A stretch of 64,000 bases of DNA from Nocardia goodfellowii (GTDB lineage Bacteria; Actinomycetota; Actinomycetes; Mycobacteriales; Mycobacteriaceae), in the NCBI RefSeq assembly GCF_017875645.1, contig NZ_JAGGMR010000001.1:5270001-5334000 (forward strand). The letters are read 5' to 3'. Below the pieces are notes generated by a model. It saw only the letters and a program-made list of their open reading frames with translations, was not told the DNA's origin and did not search any database. Of the stretch, positions 7,153-14,984 are shown in pieces. The position numbers and the translations under genes were made by a program. Numbering within the stretch: the stretch's first letter is position 1; each line of letters opens with the position of its first letter.

Positions 7153-8330
7153 CGGCAGCACCACTGTCACTGGCCGAGCAATTCCAGTCCGGCCTGGACG
7201 CGCCCATCTGCCTGACCTGGGAACTCACCTACGCGTGCAATCTGGCCTGCGTGCACTGCCTGTCCAGCTCCGGCCGGCGGGACCCGCGCGAGCTGAGCAC
7301 GGCCGAATGTCTGGCGCTGATCGACGAATTCGAGCGGATGCGGGTGTTCTATGTGAACATCGGCGGCGGCGAGCCCACCGTGCGGCCGGACTTCTGGGAG
7401 ATCGTCGACTACGCGACCGCCCATCACGTCGGGGTCAAGTTCTCCACCAACGGAATTCGGATCAACCCCGCGGCGGCCGCCCGCATCGCCGCCAACAGTT
7501 ATGTGGACGTGCAGATTTCCCTGGACGGTGCTTCCGCGGCCGTCAACGACGCGGTCCGCGGACAAGGCTCTTACGCGACCGCGATCCGAGCCATGGAACT
7601 GCTGCGGTCCGCCAGCGCGGACGGCTTCAAGCTCTCGGTCGTGATGACCCGGCACAATGTGGACCAACTGGACGGGCTGCTGGCCATCGCCGACCTGTTC
7701 GACGCCCAGCTGCGCCTCACCCGGCTGCGCCCCTCGGGCCGCGGCGCGGACAGCTGGGACGAACTGCACCTGCGACCCGAACAGCAACGCAGACTCTACG
7801 ACTGGCTGCTCGACCACGGCGACCAGGTACTCACCGGCGACTCGTTCTTCCACCTGGCTGCCTACGGCCAAGCCCTGCCCGGCCTGAACCTGTGCGGCGC
7901 GGGCCGGGTGGTGTGTCTGGTCGATCCGATCGGCGACGTCTACGCCTGCCCCTTCGCCATCCACGACGAGTTCAAAGCCGGAAACATTCGCTCCGCAGGC
8001 GGTTTCACCAGCATCTGGCGCGAGTCGGCGCGCTTCGCCGAGCTCCGCCGCCCGCAGACCGGCGGCGCCTGCACCTCCTGCTCCGCCTTCGACAGCTGCC
8101 GTGGTGGCTGCATGGCGGCGAAGTTCTTCACCGGGCTCCCCCTCGACGGCCCCGACCCGGAATGTGTTCGCGGGCATGGCGAATCGGCACTGCGCTCAGT
8201 GGACCGTGCAGGCGCGCCTCGGCCGTCACAGGATCATTCGCGGACGGGGCGATCGGTGGTGATCGGTATGCCAGGCATACCGGCTCGGGCTTGTGACGAA
8301 AATCCGCTCGCGGGGTTCGGGGCCTCTTGA
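7149..8330 (+). CDS. mftC: Mycofactocin radical SAM maturase MftC
   Basis: 393 residues, close to the usual MftC length. The radical SAM cluster motif CxxxCxxC is at residues 30, 34 and 37 (CNLACVHC), followed by GGGEPTVRPDF for SAM binding. A SPASM-type C-terminal region carries further Cys in CGAGRVVC, YACPF and CTSCSAFDSCRGGC, which hold auxiliary iron-sulphur clusters. In the known pathway MftC acts on the Val-Tyr end of MftA with MftB. The tail after about residue 345 is rich in Arg, Ser and Pro and may be disordered. No mftD, mftE or mftF follows: the next gene is on the other strand. Those steps must be encoded elsewhere. Confidence 0.95.
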   Translation: MTAAPLSLAEQFQSGLDAPICLTWELTYACNLACVHCLSSSGRRDPRELSTAECLALIDEFERMRVFYVNIGGGEPTVRPDFWEIVDYATAHHVGVKFSTNGIRINPAAAARIAANSYVDVQISLDGASAAVNDAVRGQGSYATAIRAMELLRSASADGFKLSVVMTRHNVDQLDGLLAIADLFDAQLRLTRLRPSGRGADSWDELHLRPEQQRRLYDWLLDHGDQVLTGDSFFHLAAYGQALPGLNLCGAGRVVCLVDPIGDVYACPFAIHDEFKAGNIRSAGGFTSIWRESARFAELRRPQTGGACTSCSAFDSCRGGCMAAKFFTGLPLDGPDPECVRGHGESALRSVDRAGAPRPSQDHSRTGRSVVIGMPGIPARACDENPLAGFGAS

Positions 8331-8477
8331 GTGCGGTTCAGGGGTGGTGGGTTGGGTGGTCGTTGTGAGTGCCGTGGGGTGGTGACTTCAGTGTGTTGTG
8401 GTGGGCGGTGTAGCCAGTGGCGGTTCGGTCTGGCGACAGGGCTGACGTGGTCGGTAGTTCGGGTTGCCGCGCGAGGA

Positions 8478-9869
8478 TCACCGGGTGGTGAGGTATGCCG
8501 GTTGCCCGGCGACGATGGTGGCCGCGACGAAGTCGGCTCCAGTTGCCGGGTCGGCCGCGATCTCCTCCGGTGCGACGCGGAGCAAGGTCAGGTCGGCGAC
8601 CGCTCCTGGTGTCACCGTGCGGAGCACCGCCGGTCGGTCGGCGAGGCCGAAGAAGAGCTGAAGCGCTTTGGCCAGCGGAATCGCTTCTGACGCAGCTCTA
8701 TTCGATCGGGTGGTGGCTGCCGTGAGGACGCGCCAAGGGTCGGGACCGCCGAAGGGCGCGTCCGAACCGGCGGCGACCGCTACTCCGCCGTGCAGTAGTG
8801 AACCCAGCCGCCACAGGTCCGCGCGATCCTCATCGGGTACGTCGCGGGCGTACTGGGCGGCGCGCTCGACCGGGAAATGCGGCTGAGTCACCACGGTGAG
8901 CGCTCGAGTGCGTAGCTGGTCCAGCACCGAATCGGGAATTATCGCGCCGTGCTCGATCCGGTCGCCGGTCGCTGTACCGGCGTTGTCGAGTGCGGCGAGG
9001 GTGAGCATCAGTTGCACTCGGGTCACGCAGTGCACGGCGACCGGGCGGCCCGCCGCATGTGCGTCGCGGATGGCGCCGGTGAAATCGTCGAGCGTCGGGA
9101 GGGTTGTGTCGTCCAGCAGAATCTTGGTGGGCCCCAACGTGAAGCGCTCGATCCCCGGATCGGTGATAGTCGGGGGAGCCATGCAGTGCACTCGCTGCAC
9201 GATTCGCCCATCGCCGACCGCTTCGGCCAATCCCGACACTTCGTGCTGCGCCAGACCGGGCGTGGCGTCGGTGAATCCCGTGATCCCGTGCCGCGCGGCC
9301 TGGCCGCTGACGCTCATCAGATCCAAGGGCAAGGTGGGAATGCGTTCGCCCAGCCAGGAATCCAGCCGCCACAGCCGCCCTGTGGGCTGCCCGCCCGCGT
9401 CGCGCTCGACACCCGGAGCGGCACACTCTTCGAGGTCGACCTCGGCGCACCCGGCCGAATTGAGCATCCAGAGTGCGCCGCTGCGATGCTGGATCCGGAT
9501 GGGCCGACCAGGCAGGGCGCGGTCGAGCAATCGGCGATCCAGGACGCCGGCCACCGACTCGTGGTAGCCCGTGCCTCGAATCCATTGCCCGGCAGGAAGT
9601 TCGGAGTCCAGGCGGCGAAGCTCGCGGAACAGCCCGTCGAGGTCCGCGACCTGCTCCGGACCCAGGGGCACCGAACCCGCGCGGGCGGCGAGCGCACGCA
9701 GATGAATGTGGTGGTCGTGCAGACCGGGCAGCAGCCAGCCGCCCCGCGCGTCGATATCGTCCTCACCTGGCAGCGGCCGAAAACCGGTTCCGCACTCGAC
9801 GATTCGCCCACCTCGCCACCGCACGTCCGAATGCACGCTGCCGAACACCCGAGCGCGCCGGATCAGCAT
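8478..9869 (-). CDS. Amidohydrolase family protein (YtcJ-like metal-dependent hydrolase)
   Basis: 463 residues. The amidohydrolase metal motif HxH is visible in GLHDHHIHLRAL near the start, with later VAVHCVTR and a catalytic-Asp candidate in AAGSDAPFGGPDPW, plus the usual beta-sandwich end (PGAVADLTLLR). YtcJ-like members hydrolyse amide or related C-N/C-O bonds at a one- or two-metal centre. The ATG at 9869 overlaps the end of the CaiB-type gene at 9863, marking it as the last gene of the leftward TetR-headed operon. The 147 bases between it and mftC hold nothing I recognise, including no clear terminator hairpin. The substrate is unknown. Confidence 0.85.
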   Translation of the reverse strand: MLIRRARVFGSVHSDVRWRGGRIVECGTGFRPLPGEDDIDARGGWLLPGLHDHHIHLRALAARAGSVPLGPEQVADLDGLFRELRRLDSELPAGQWIRGTGYHESVAGVLDRRLLDRALPGRPIRIQHRSGALWMLNSAGCAEVDLEECAAPGVERDAGGQPTGRLWRLDSWLGERIPTLPLDLMSVSGQAARHGITGFTDATPGLAQHEVSGLAEAVGDGRIVQRVHCMAPPTITDPGIERFTLGPTKILLDDTTLPTLDDFTGAIRDAHAAGRPVAVHCVTRVQLMLTLAALDNAGTATGDRIEHGAIIPDSVLDQLRTRALTVVTQPHFPVERAAQYARDVPDEDRADLWRLGSLLHGGVAVAAGSDAPFGGPDPWRVLTAATTRSNRAASEAIPLAKALQLFFGLADRPAVLRTVTPGAVADLTLLRVAPEEIAADPATGADFVAATIVAGQPAYLTTR

Positions 9870-11617
9870 CGAAACCCGCTCGGTGCCAACTGTTCTCGCG
9901 CCCATTCCGGGACAGGTGGCGGCAATACCCGCTGGGCAAGTCGGTAGTGATCGCATTCCACCACCCATCCGTCGCCGTGCCCGAGTACCCGATGCGGTCC
10001 GTGGCCGACGCCCGGCGCGGCCGCGAACGCCGCGGCGGTAGCCCGCATGGACAGATCGAGCAGCACACCTCCGCCCGCTCGCACCGCCGTCGCCACCGCG
10101 AGCGCCGCACAAATCCCCGCCAACGGATCGGCGATCGCGTCACCACAGAACACCGGCTCCGCACCGCACCAGCCCACCAGCCCGCCCGCCACCGCCGCGT
10201 CATCCCCGAACGCGACCCGCATCGGCTCCGCCCGCCCATACCCGGTGAGACTCAACCACACTCGACCCGGCCGATGCGCCACCTGCTCCGGCCCCAGCCC
10301 CAACTGCCCCAACGCCCGCGGCCGCGACGCCTCGATCACCACATCCGCCGCCGCGATCAATTCCGCCAACTCCATACGCCCGCTGTCGGATCGAAAATCG
10401 ACGACCCGAAACTCGTGCCCCTCATGCAGCCACCGAAACAACTCCGGACTCCACCCACGCCCCGCATCAGGCCGCTGCACACTCTCCACTTTCACCACCC
10501 GAGCCCCCGCCAACCCCAGCAACCGCGCACACAGCGGCCCCGCCCACAACGCCGACAAATCAACCACCAGACACCCCCGCAAACTCTTACCGGGAACAGC
10601 CGCCGCGATCCGGGAGGTCCGCCACGGCAACTCGCTCCCGGGCCCGAACGGCAGATCCCCTCGCGGATCCGACCAGAATGCGTCCCCTGAACTCGAAGTC
10701 AACTCAGTGTGCGTTCTTTCGGTGGACGGGGTGCGCGCGCTTCCGGTGGAGCGGGTGGGCGTGTTTCCGGTGGACCGGGCGGGCATGCTCCCGGCGGAGC
10801 GGGCGGGAGTGCTTTGGGCGGACCGGGTGGACATGCTTTCGGCCGGAAGCGTGTGCACGTTATCGGGAGGCTGGCTGGGCATGTTTTCGACGGACCAGAT
10901 GTGCATGTTCTCCGGGGAGTAGGTACCCACCCTTTCGGCCGACTGGCTGCGCATACCAACCGTCGATTCGGCGTCCCCTATCAGCGCAGTCGGTGGTGCG
11001 GGTGGTACGACTGCGGCCGGAACGCCCAGTAATTGGGCTCGGTCGACGAGGTAGTTTGCGGGCCAATGTCGGGCTGCGGTTTCGAGTGCTGTCCAGGCGT
11101 CTGTTGTGAGGGCGGTGCCGAGGATCGCCGGGACTGCCTCGATGTCGTCGGGGCGGGAGAGTGTCAGCGCGCACCAGCCGTCGGCTGTGCGAAGCAATCT
11201 GGTTGCGCCGCTTACGGATCGGTGGCCGTCCCGGCCTCGGCCGGAGTACGCGGCGCGACCGAATAGCGTTGTGGCTGGATCTATCACCACAGGGTTGCCT
11301 ACTTGGCCGGTTATTCGGGACAAGGCTTGCACCACCGCGCCGAGTAGGTGGTACGCGGGGGCGGGGGAGAGCACCGGTTCGCCGTCGCGGTGACCGGTTA
11401 GGGCCATGCCGCCCGATGCTGCCCAGTTCAGGACTGGGCAGCTGGGAGCCGCACCGGGTGCGGGTGGTGATTCGGATGGCAGGGGCGAAGTTTGGTCTGT
11501 GGGCCGACTGATCGGCTTCGCGCCAGGGGACTTCGGTTGCGGCATCCCTTCGTTTCCGGGGCCGGACCGTGGCGTTTGGTTGGGGCCAATGGGGTTGGCC
11601 CGCCGCGTGTTTCCCAT
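9863..11617 (-). CDS. CaiB/BaiF-type CoA-transferase with a repeat-filled hinge
   Basis: 584 residues, longer than the usual 400-470. The first 210 residues contain WAASGGMALTG and a RLLRTADGWCALTLSRPDD block seen in actinobacterial CaiB proteins. The last 260 contain the class III signature LRGCLVVDLSALWAGPLC...GARVVKVES and a candidate catalytic Asp in VAFGDDAAVAGG. Between them, residues about 232-304 are tandem 8-residue units rich in Ser, Thr, Pro and Arg, probably a disordered linker. It begins 3 bases after the stop of the upstream hydratase gene. It should transfer CoA to a pathway acid; whether the insertion affects activity is unknown. Confidence 0.85.
   Translation of the reverse strand: MGNTRRANPIGPNQTPRSGPGNEGMPQPKSPGAKPISRPTDQTSPLPSESPPAPGAAPSCPVLNWAASGGMALTGHRDGEPVLSPAPAYHLLGAVVQALSRITGQVGNPVVIDPATTLFGRAAYSGRGRDGHRSVSGATRLLRTADGWCALTLSRPDDIEAVPAILGTALTTDAWTALETAARHWPANYLVDRAQLLGVPAAVVPPAPPTALIGDAESTVGMRSQSAERVGTYSPENMHIWSVENMPSQPPDNVHTLPAESMSTRSAQSTPARSAGSMPARSTGNTPTRSTGSARTPSTERTHTELTSSSGDAFWSDPRGDLPFGPGSELPWRTSRIAAAVPGKSLRGCLVVDLSALWAGPLCARLLGLAGARVVKVESVQRPDAGRGWSPELFRWLHEGHEFRVVDFRSDSGRMELAELIAAADVVIEASRPRALGQLGLGPEQVAHRPGRVWLSLTGYGRAEPMRVAFGDDAAVAGGLVGWCGAEPVFCGDAIADPLAGICAALAVATAVRAGGGVLLDLSMRATAAAFAAAPGVGHGPHRVLGHGDGWVVECDHYRLAQRVLPPPVPEWAREQLAPSGFRC
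10707..10922. repeat. Nine tandem 24-bp repeats inside the CaiB-type gene
   Basis: Nine degenerate 24-bp units in register, for example GTGGGCGTGTTTCCGGTGGA at 10755 and GCGGGCATGCTCCCGGCGGA at 10779. On the coding (minus) strand each unit gives eight residues of the form xMPxRSxG (SMPARSTG, STPARSAG, NTPTRSTG). The reading frame is kept throughout. Units towards 10922 are more diverged, which suggests slippage or unequal crossing-over with later decay at one end. Confidence 0.9.
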
Positions 11618-11620
11618 TGC

Positions 11621-13177
11621 TCAGCCCGGCGTTCCGGTCACATCGTCCACCAGCCCCCACCGATGTGCCTCGTCGGCGGACAGGGGCGTTCCGGTCAGCA
11701 TGAGCCATGCGGCGCGCCAGCGGCCGATCCGGCGCGGCACGCTGACCGTGCCGCCCGCAGCCGGTATGAGTCCCATCGCGACCTCGGGGAAACGGAACCA
11801 GGTGTCCGGCGCGGCGACCACGTGGCCCGCGAACGCGGCCATTTCGGCCCCGGCGCCGATGCACGCGCCGTGCACCTGCGCGGTCAGCCGGCCGGCGATG
11901 CGGTCCAGTACTCGCCACGGTGCGCGGTCCAGCCGCACCAGGTAGGCGGCGACCGGATCGGTCGCCGCGCCGAATTCGGACAGGTCGCCGCCGCTGCAGA
12001 AAGCTGGTCCGGCGCCGCGGAATTCGACGGCATCGATCCCGGGGTCGGACTCGGCGACCGTCAGCGCGGCGAGGAGTTCTTCGCGCATCCGCACGCTGAG
12101 CGCATTCCGTCGCGACGCATGGGCGAGCACGATCGCGAGCCGCGAGCCTTCGCGCCGCAGCTGAACCAGATCAGTCGCTGAGTGGGAATCGCGTGCGGCG
12201 GCCGAGTCTGCCTCGGGGCTCGAGCCTTCCCTCGGAAACCGGACGCCCCCGGCGCTGACGCCGCCCCCGCCGCTGACGCCGCCCCCGCCGCTGACGCCGC
12301 CCCCGCCGCTGACGCCGCTTGCGCCGCTGACGCCGTGCACGTCGCTGACGCCGTGCACGTCGCTGACGCTGTGCACGTCGCTCACGCCGTGCACGTCGCC
12401 TTCCGGGGCGCGGACGCTGCGGGCGGCGTCGCGCTCGATCAGCCAGCGCGCGAATTCGTTGCCGCCCAGCAGCATCGAGTACACCGCCGCCTCCGCCGCC
12501 AGCGCGGCGGTGGTATCCGCACCACCGGTCCGTTTGAGCAGTTGCCCGCAGGCCAGCGCCGCCTGAGGCGCGTACGCGACCGCGGCCCGCAGGTGTTCCA
12601 GCGCTGCATCGACACCGACTACCGGCACTACTTCCTGCCGTAGATTCAGTTCTCGGGCATCGGCGACGGTCACAGGGCTGTTTTCTGGCCCGAGAGCGGC
12701 AACACGGGTATGCCCCCGTGCGCTGTTGCGGGCATCGGACGAGGCTTCGCTCAACTCGCGCATGCCTTCCCGCCGCAGGTACTCCGCCGGTGTTTCGATC
12801 AGCGTCACGGTGAGTGCGTCGAGCACAGGTGCTATCGCCGATGTCAGTGGTCCGCGAAGCACGCCCACCGTGAGCGGAAGACTCTCGCGCAGTAGCGATT
12901 CGGCGTGCGCGATGATGCTGGGCGTGGCGGCGGCGAGATCGTCGAGTTCGATGGTGATCAGAGACGTGCCGGGAACCCCTGCGGGAGAGAGGTCCAGGCC
13001 CGCATATAACAGTTGCGCCTGTAGCGCCGCGACCTGAGCGGCGGCATCCGGGAGCGCTGTGGTGCTGACCCGGGGGAGCCCCTGCTCGAACGTGCTGCGG
13101 TCGGCATCCTTGCCACCAGTGGTCGCGCAATCGTCGCCCCCGGTGTTCGCGCAGTGGCTCGACCGGCCTGCTTTCAC
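11621..13177 (-). CDS. Tandem enoyl-CoA hydratase/isomerase protein with repeat linker
   Basis: 518 residues. The C-terminal 185 residues are a clear crotonase domain: SRRNALSVRMREEL, oxyanion block AFCSGGDLSEF and HGACIGAGAEMAAFAGHVVAA. The N-terminal 260 residues look like a second, degenerate crotonase fold (ITIELDDLAAATPSI, LTVGVLRGPL), without the usual GGD or GAG loops. Residues about 262-309 between them are eight six-residue repeats. The start is the GTG at 13177, which overlaps the upstream stop (GTGA, 13174-13177); extending further would run through the reductase gene. It probably hydrates or isomerises an unsaturated acyl-CoA. Start placement and the N-terminal assignment are less certain than the C-terminal domain. 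Confidence 0.8.
   Translation of the reverse strand: MKAGRSSHCANTGGDDCATTGGKDADRSTFEQGLPRVSTTALPDAAAQVAALQAQLLYAGLDLSPAGVPGTSLITIELDDLAAATPSIIAHAESLLRESLPLTVGVLRGPLTSAIAPVLDALTVTLIETPAEYLRREGMRELSEASSDARNSARGHTRVAALGPENSPVTVADARELNLRQEVVPVVGVDAALEHLRAAVAYAPQAALACGQLLKRTGGADTTAALAAEAAVYSMLLGGNEFARWLIERDAARSVRAPEGDVHGVSDVHSVSDVHGVSDVHGVSGASGVSGGGGVSGGGGVSGGGGVSAGGVRFPREGSSPEADSAAARDSHSATDLVQLRREGSRLAIVLAHASRRNALSVRMREELLAALTVAESDPGIDAVEFRGAGPAFCSGGDLSEFGAATDPVAAYLVRLDRAPWRVLDRIAGRLTAQVHGACIGAGAEMAAFAGHVVAAPDTWFRFPEVAMGLIPAAGGTVSVPRRIGRWRAAWLMLTGTPLSADEAHRWGLVDDVTGTPG
12251..12394. repeat. Eight tandem 18-bp repeats inside the hydratase gene
   Basis: Eight 18-bp units such as GCCGCTGACGCCGCCCCC and GTCGCTGACGCCGTGCAC, in exact register. 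On the coding (minus) strand they give six-residue units GVSGGG or GVSDVH. Two sequence variants are clustered: the GGG type at 12251-12304 and the DVH type at 12323-12394, with a mixed unit between. Near-identity of neighbouring units suggests recent expansion. Population length variation is plausible. Confidence 0.93.
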
Positions 13178-14214
13178 CGGGCACCTACGAAATGCGGGAG
13201 ATCCAGCGTGGTGCGTATGCCCGGCGGCGCGGCACAGAGCGCGGGCACGGCATTGACCGCCCGGTTGGCGGTGTAGCCCGGCGATATCTCGGCCATGCGC
13301 GACAGCGGGAACGGGAAGCGGATGTCGATGTCCAAGGGCGCGTCCCCGGCCACATCCAGATGCCAGCCGGTTTCGCGCAGATGCCACTCGGCGTCGATGT
13401 CGGTCGTGCAATACCAGGTGGCCCGGAAGCACAACGCGGCGCTCCCCCGCGACCGCGCAGTGACGGTGATCTGCTGGGCGGCAACGGTTCCCGCCTCGAT
13501 GGTGCCGGCGGCGATGCTGGTTCTCCGTCGGGCCGTGGCCGTCCGGCCGTGTGCGGTGACGGACTCGACCGGGATGCCGAACGCGTCCGCGAGCAGGCGC
13601 AGGGACGGCCCGAAGCTCGCGCCGAGATAGTCGGCCCGAGCCTGGTCGAATGCCGCGGGGGCCTGCCCGAATCCCATGACCTGGAACAGCATCTCGGGAG
13701 AGTGGCGCTGCGACAGGTCGGCGTATTCGTCGATGGTGAGGCTGTCCACCCGGCGCTGGACCGAGGCCAGCACCAAAGGCAGCGCCTCGGTGATGAAGCC
13801 GGGGCTGCTGCCGGTGCTGTGGATCGAGGAGTTTCCGGTGCTGCACGCCGTCTCGATGCGCTCGCGCAGTGCGGGGTCCATGCTCGGCGGGTGATGGAAC
13901 AGGCCGCAGGTGGTCACCACGTTCGTGCCGGCTGTCAGGAGCGCGATCACCTCCCGCTGGTCGAATGCTCGAGGCATATAGAGCACGCAATCGACGCCGA
14001 GTTCACCGATCGCCTCGACATCGTTCGTCGCCCGGATTCCCGTCGCGGGCAGCCCGCACAGTTCACCCGCATCGCGGCCGATTTTCGCCGCCGAGTGCGA
14101 ATACACTCCGGCGAGCGCCAGATCCGGATGTTCGAGCACCGCTCGCAGCGAGCGCATGCCGATCGTGCCGGTAGCCCATTGCGCCACTCGATACGGTCCC
14201 GCGGTGGTAGTCAT
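13174..14214 (-). CDS. DapB-like NAD(P)-dependent reductase/dehydrogenase
   Basis: 346 residues with an N-terminal nucleotide-binding motif VAQWATGTIGMRSLRAV and a LELAGVYS-like strand (PDLALAGVYSHS), as in the dihydrodipicolinate-reductase N-terminal family that includes 2,4-diaminopentanoate dehydrogenase-like proteins of actinobacteria. Members reduce or oxidise small imine or keto substrates, but many actinobacterial ones are uncharacterised and occur in lipid-catabolic clusters. The ATG at 14214 comes one base after the TetR stop, and its end overlaps the hydratase start. A regulatory or redox role in the same pathway is likely; the reaction is not known. Confidence 0.8.
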   Translation of the reverse strand: MTTTAGPYRVAQWATGTIGMRSLRAVLEHPDLALAGVYSHSAAKIGRDAGELCGLPATGIRATNDVEAIGELGVDCVLYMPRAFDQREVIALLTAGTNVVTTCGLFHHPPSMDPALRERIETACSTGNSSIHSTGSSPGFITEALPLVLASVQRRVDSLTIDEYADLSQRHSPEMLFQVMGFGQAPAAFDQARADYLGASFGPSLRLLADAFGIPVESVTAHGRTATARRRTSIAAGTIEAGTVAAQQITVTARSRGSAALCFRATWYCTTDIDAEWHLRETGWHLDVAGDAPLDIDIRFPFPLSRMAEISPGYTANRAVNAVPALCAAPPGIRTTLDLPHFVGAR

Positions 14215-14215
14215 C

Positions 14216-14875
14216 TCACTCCTGACATGTGACGCCCAGCGCGCACAGATTCCATACTTCGTCGGCGGTAATGGCTTGCGGACCGATGCGGTCGGGGTGG
14301 CCGGGTGATTGGGCCGTGAACATGACGGTCTGCATGACCAGGGCCGCCATCCGGCGCGGCGTGATGTCGGGGCGCACGCCACCCGCCGCCTGTGCCGCGG
14401 TCATCAGTTCGGTGAACAGGGCCAGCAGTCCGGTGTGCGCGATTTTGACCTGGGCCGGGTGGCTGGCCAGCAGTTGCGGAGCGAAGTCGGTGAACAGCGG
14501 GCGCCGGGTCGCCGGATCGGGGCGGCAGCGTTCGAACAGCAACTCGACGGCCATGCGCAATCGGTCCAGCGGCGCGGGGGTCTCAGCCGTATCGGCGCGG
14601 ATTTGCTCGGCCGCCTGGTTGAGCGAGTCCTCGAACAGGGCGAGCAGCAATTCGTGTTTGCCGTCGAACTGGAGATAGAAGCTGCGCAGGGATTGGTGCG
14701 AGCGATCGACCACTTCCTGGACCGTGAGATCCGTGCTGCCCTTTTCGGTGATGATCGCGCGGGCGGCATCGAGAAATCGTTGCACCCGCAGCTCCGCACG
14801 GAGTTTGGCGGTGCGCAGCGAGCGCTCGACGGCACGCTGCTTCCAGGCGGGCTCGTCGGTTGGACTGGTGGTCAC
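14216..14875 (-). CDS. TetR/AcrR family transcriptional regulator, probable regulator of the left half
   Basis: 219 residues from the GTG at 14875. The DNA-binding region reads RFLDAARAIITEKG followed by VQEVVDRSHQSLRSFYLQFDGKHELL, a typical TetR helix-turn-helix, with a ligand-binding C-terminal part. A longer ATG start at 14947 would place coding sequence across the perfect palindrome at 14921-14935, so I prefer the GTG, which has GGAG 10 bases upstream. The palindrome lies between this gene and a divergent hydratase, the usual arrangement for an autoregulated TetR repressor. The same motif precedes at least five other units here. Ligand is probably an acyl-CoA or pathway intermediate (inference). 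Confidence 0.9.
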   Translation of the reverse strand: MTTSPTDEPAWKQRAVERSLRTAKLRAELRVQRFLDAARAIITEKGSTDLTVQEVVDRSHQSLRSFYLQFDGKHELLLALFEDSLNQAAEQIRADTAETPAPLDRLRMAVELLFERCRPDPATRRPLFTDFAPQLLASHPAQVKIAHTGLLALFTELMTAAQAAGGVRPDITPRRMAALVMQTVMFTAQSPGHPDRIGPQAITADEVWNLCALGVTCQE

Positions 14876-14920
14876 GGTCGCTTCGCTCCTGCACTTATGA
14901 GATCCTTGATTGCATACTGA

Positions 14921-14935
14921 GAGAATCCAATTCTC
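14921..14935. promoter_or_regulatory. GAGAAT-type operator copy 3 (perfect, TetR/hydratase divergent promoter)
   Basis: GAGAATCCAATTCTC, a perfect inverted repeat with a 3-base centre. It is 46 bases from the TetR start and 50 from the divergent hydratase start, so one dimer could control both promoters. This is the reference copy for the motif. Confidence 0.8.
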
Positions 14936-14984
14936 CGATTGTTGCACACGACCGCGGCACAGCCCCGGCTATGAGGAGCTCCTG

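Noticed and set aside
8331..8477. mftD, mftE or another mft gene after mftC
   Set aside because: The following gene is on the opposite strand and is a YtcJ-like amidohydrolase, not a creatininase-like MftE; no open frame in the gap.
10709..11032. Glycine-rich plus-strand reading frame resembling PE-PGRS protein
   Set aside because: It is the complement of the 24-bp repeats in the CaiB-type gene on the minus strand; no ribosome site and no continuation outside the repeats.
10707..12394. Tandem repeats as a CRISPR array
   Set aside because: No unique spacers between units, repeats are 24 and 18 bp and in frame with genes, and no cas genes are present.
12182..12643. Ala/Asp repeat protein on the plus strand
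   Set aside because: It mirrors the 18-bp repeats of the hydratase gene on the opposite strand; the minus-strand gene has clear crotonase motifs and operon overlaps.
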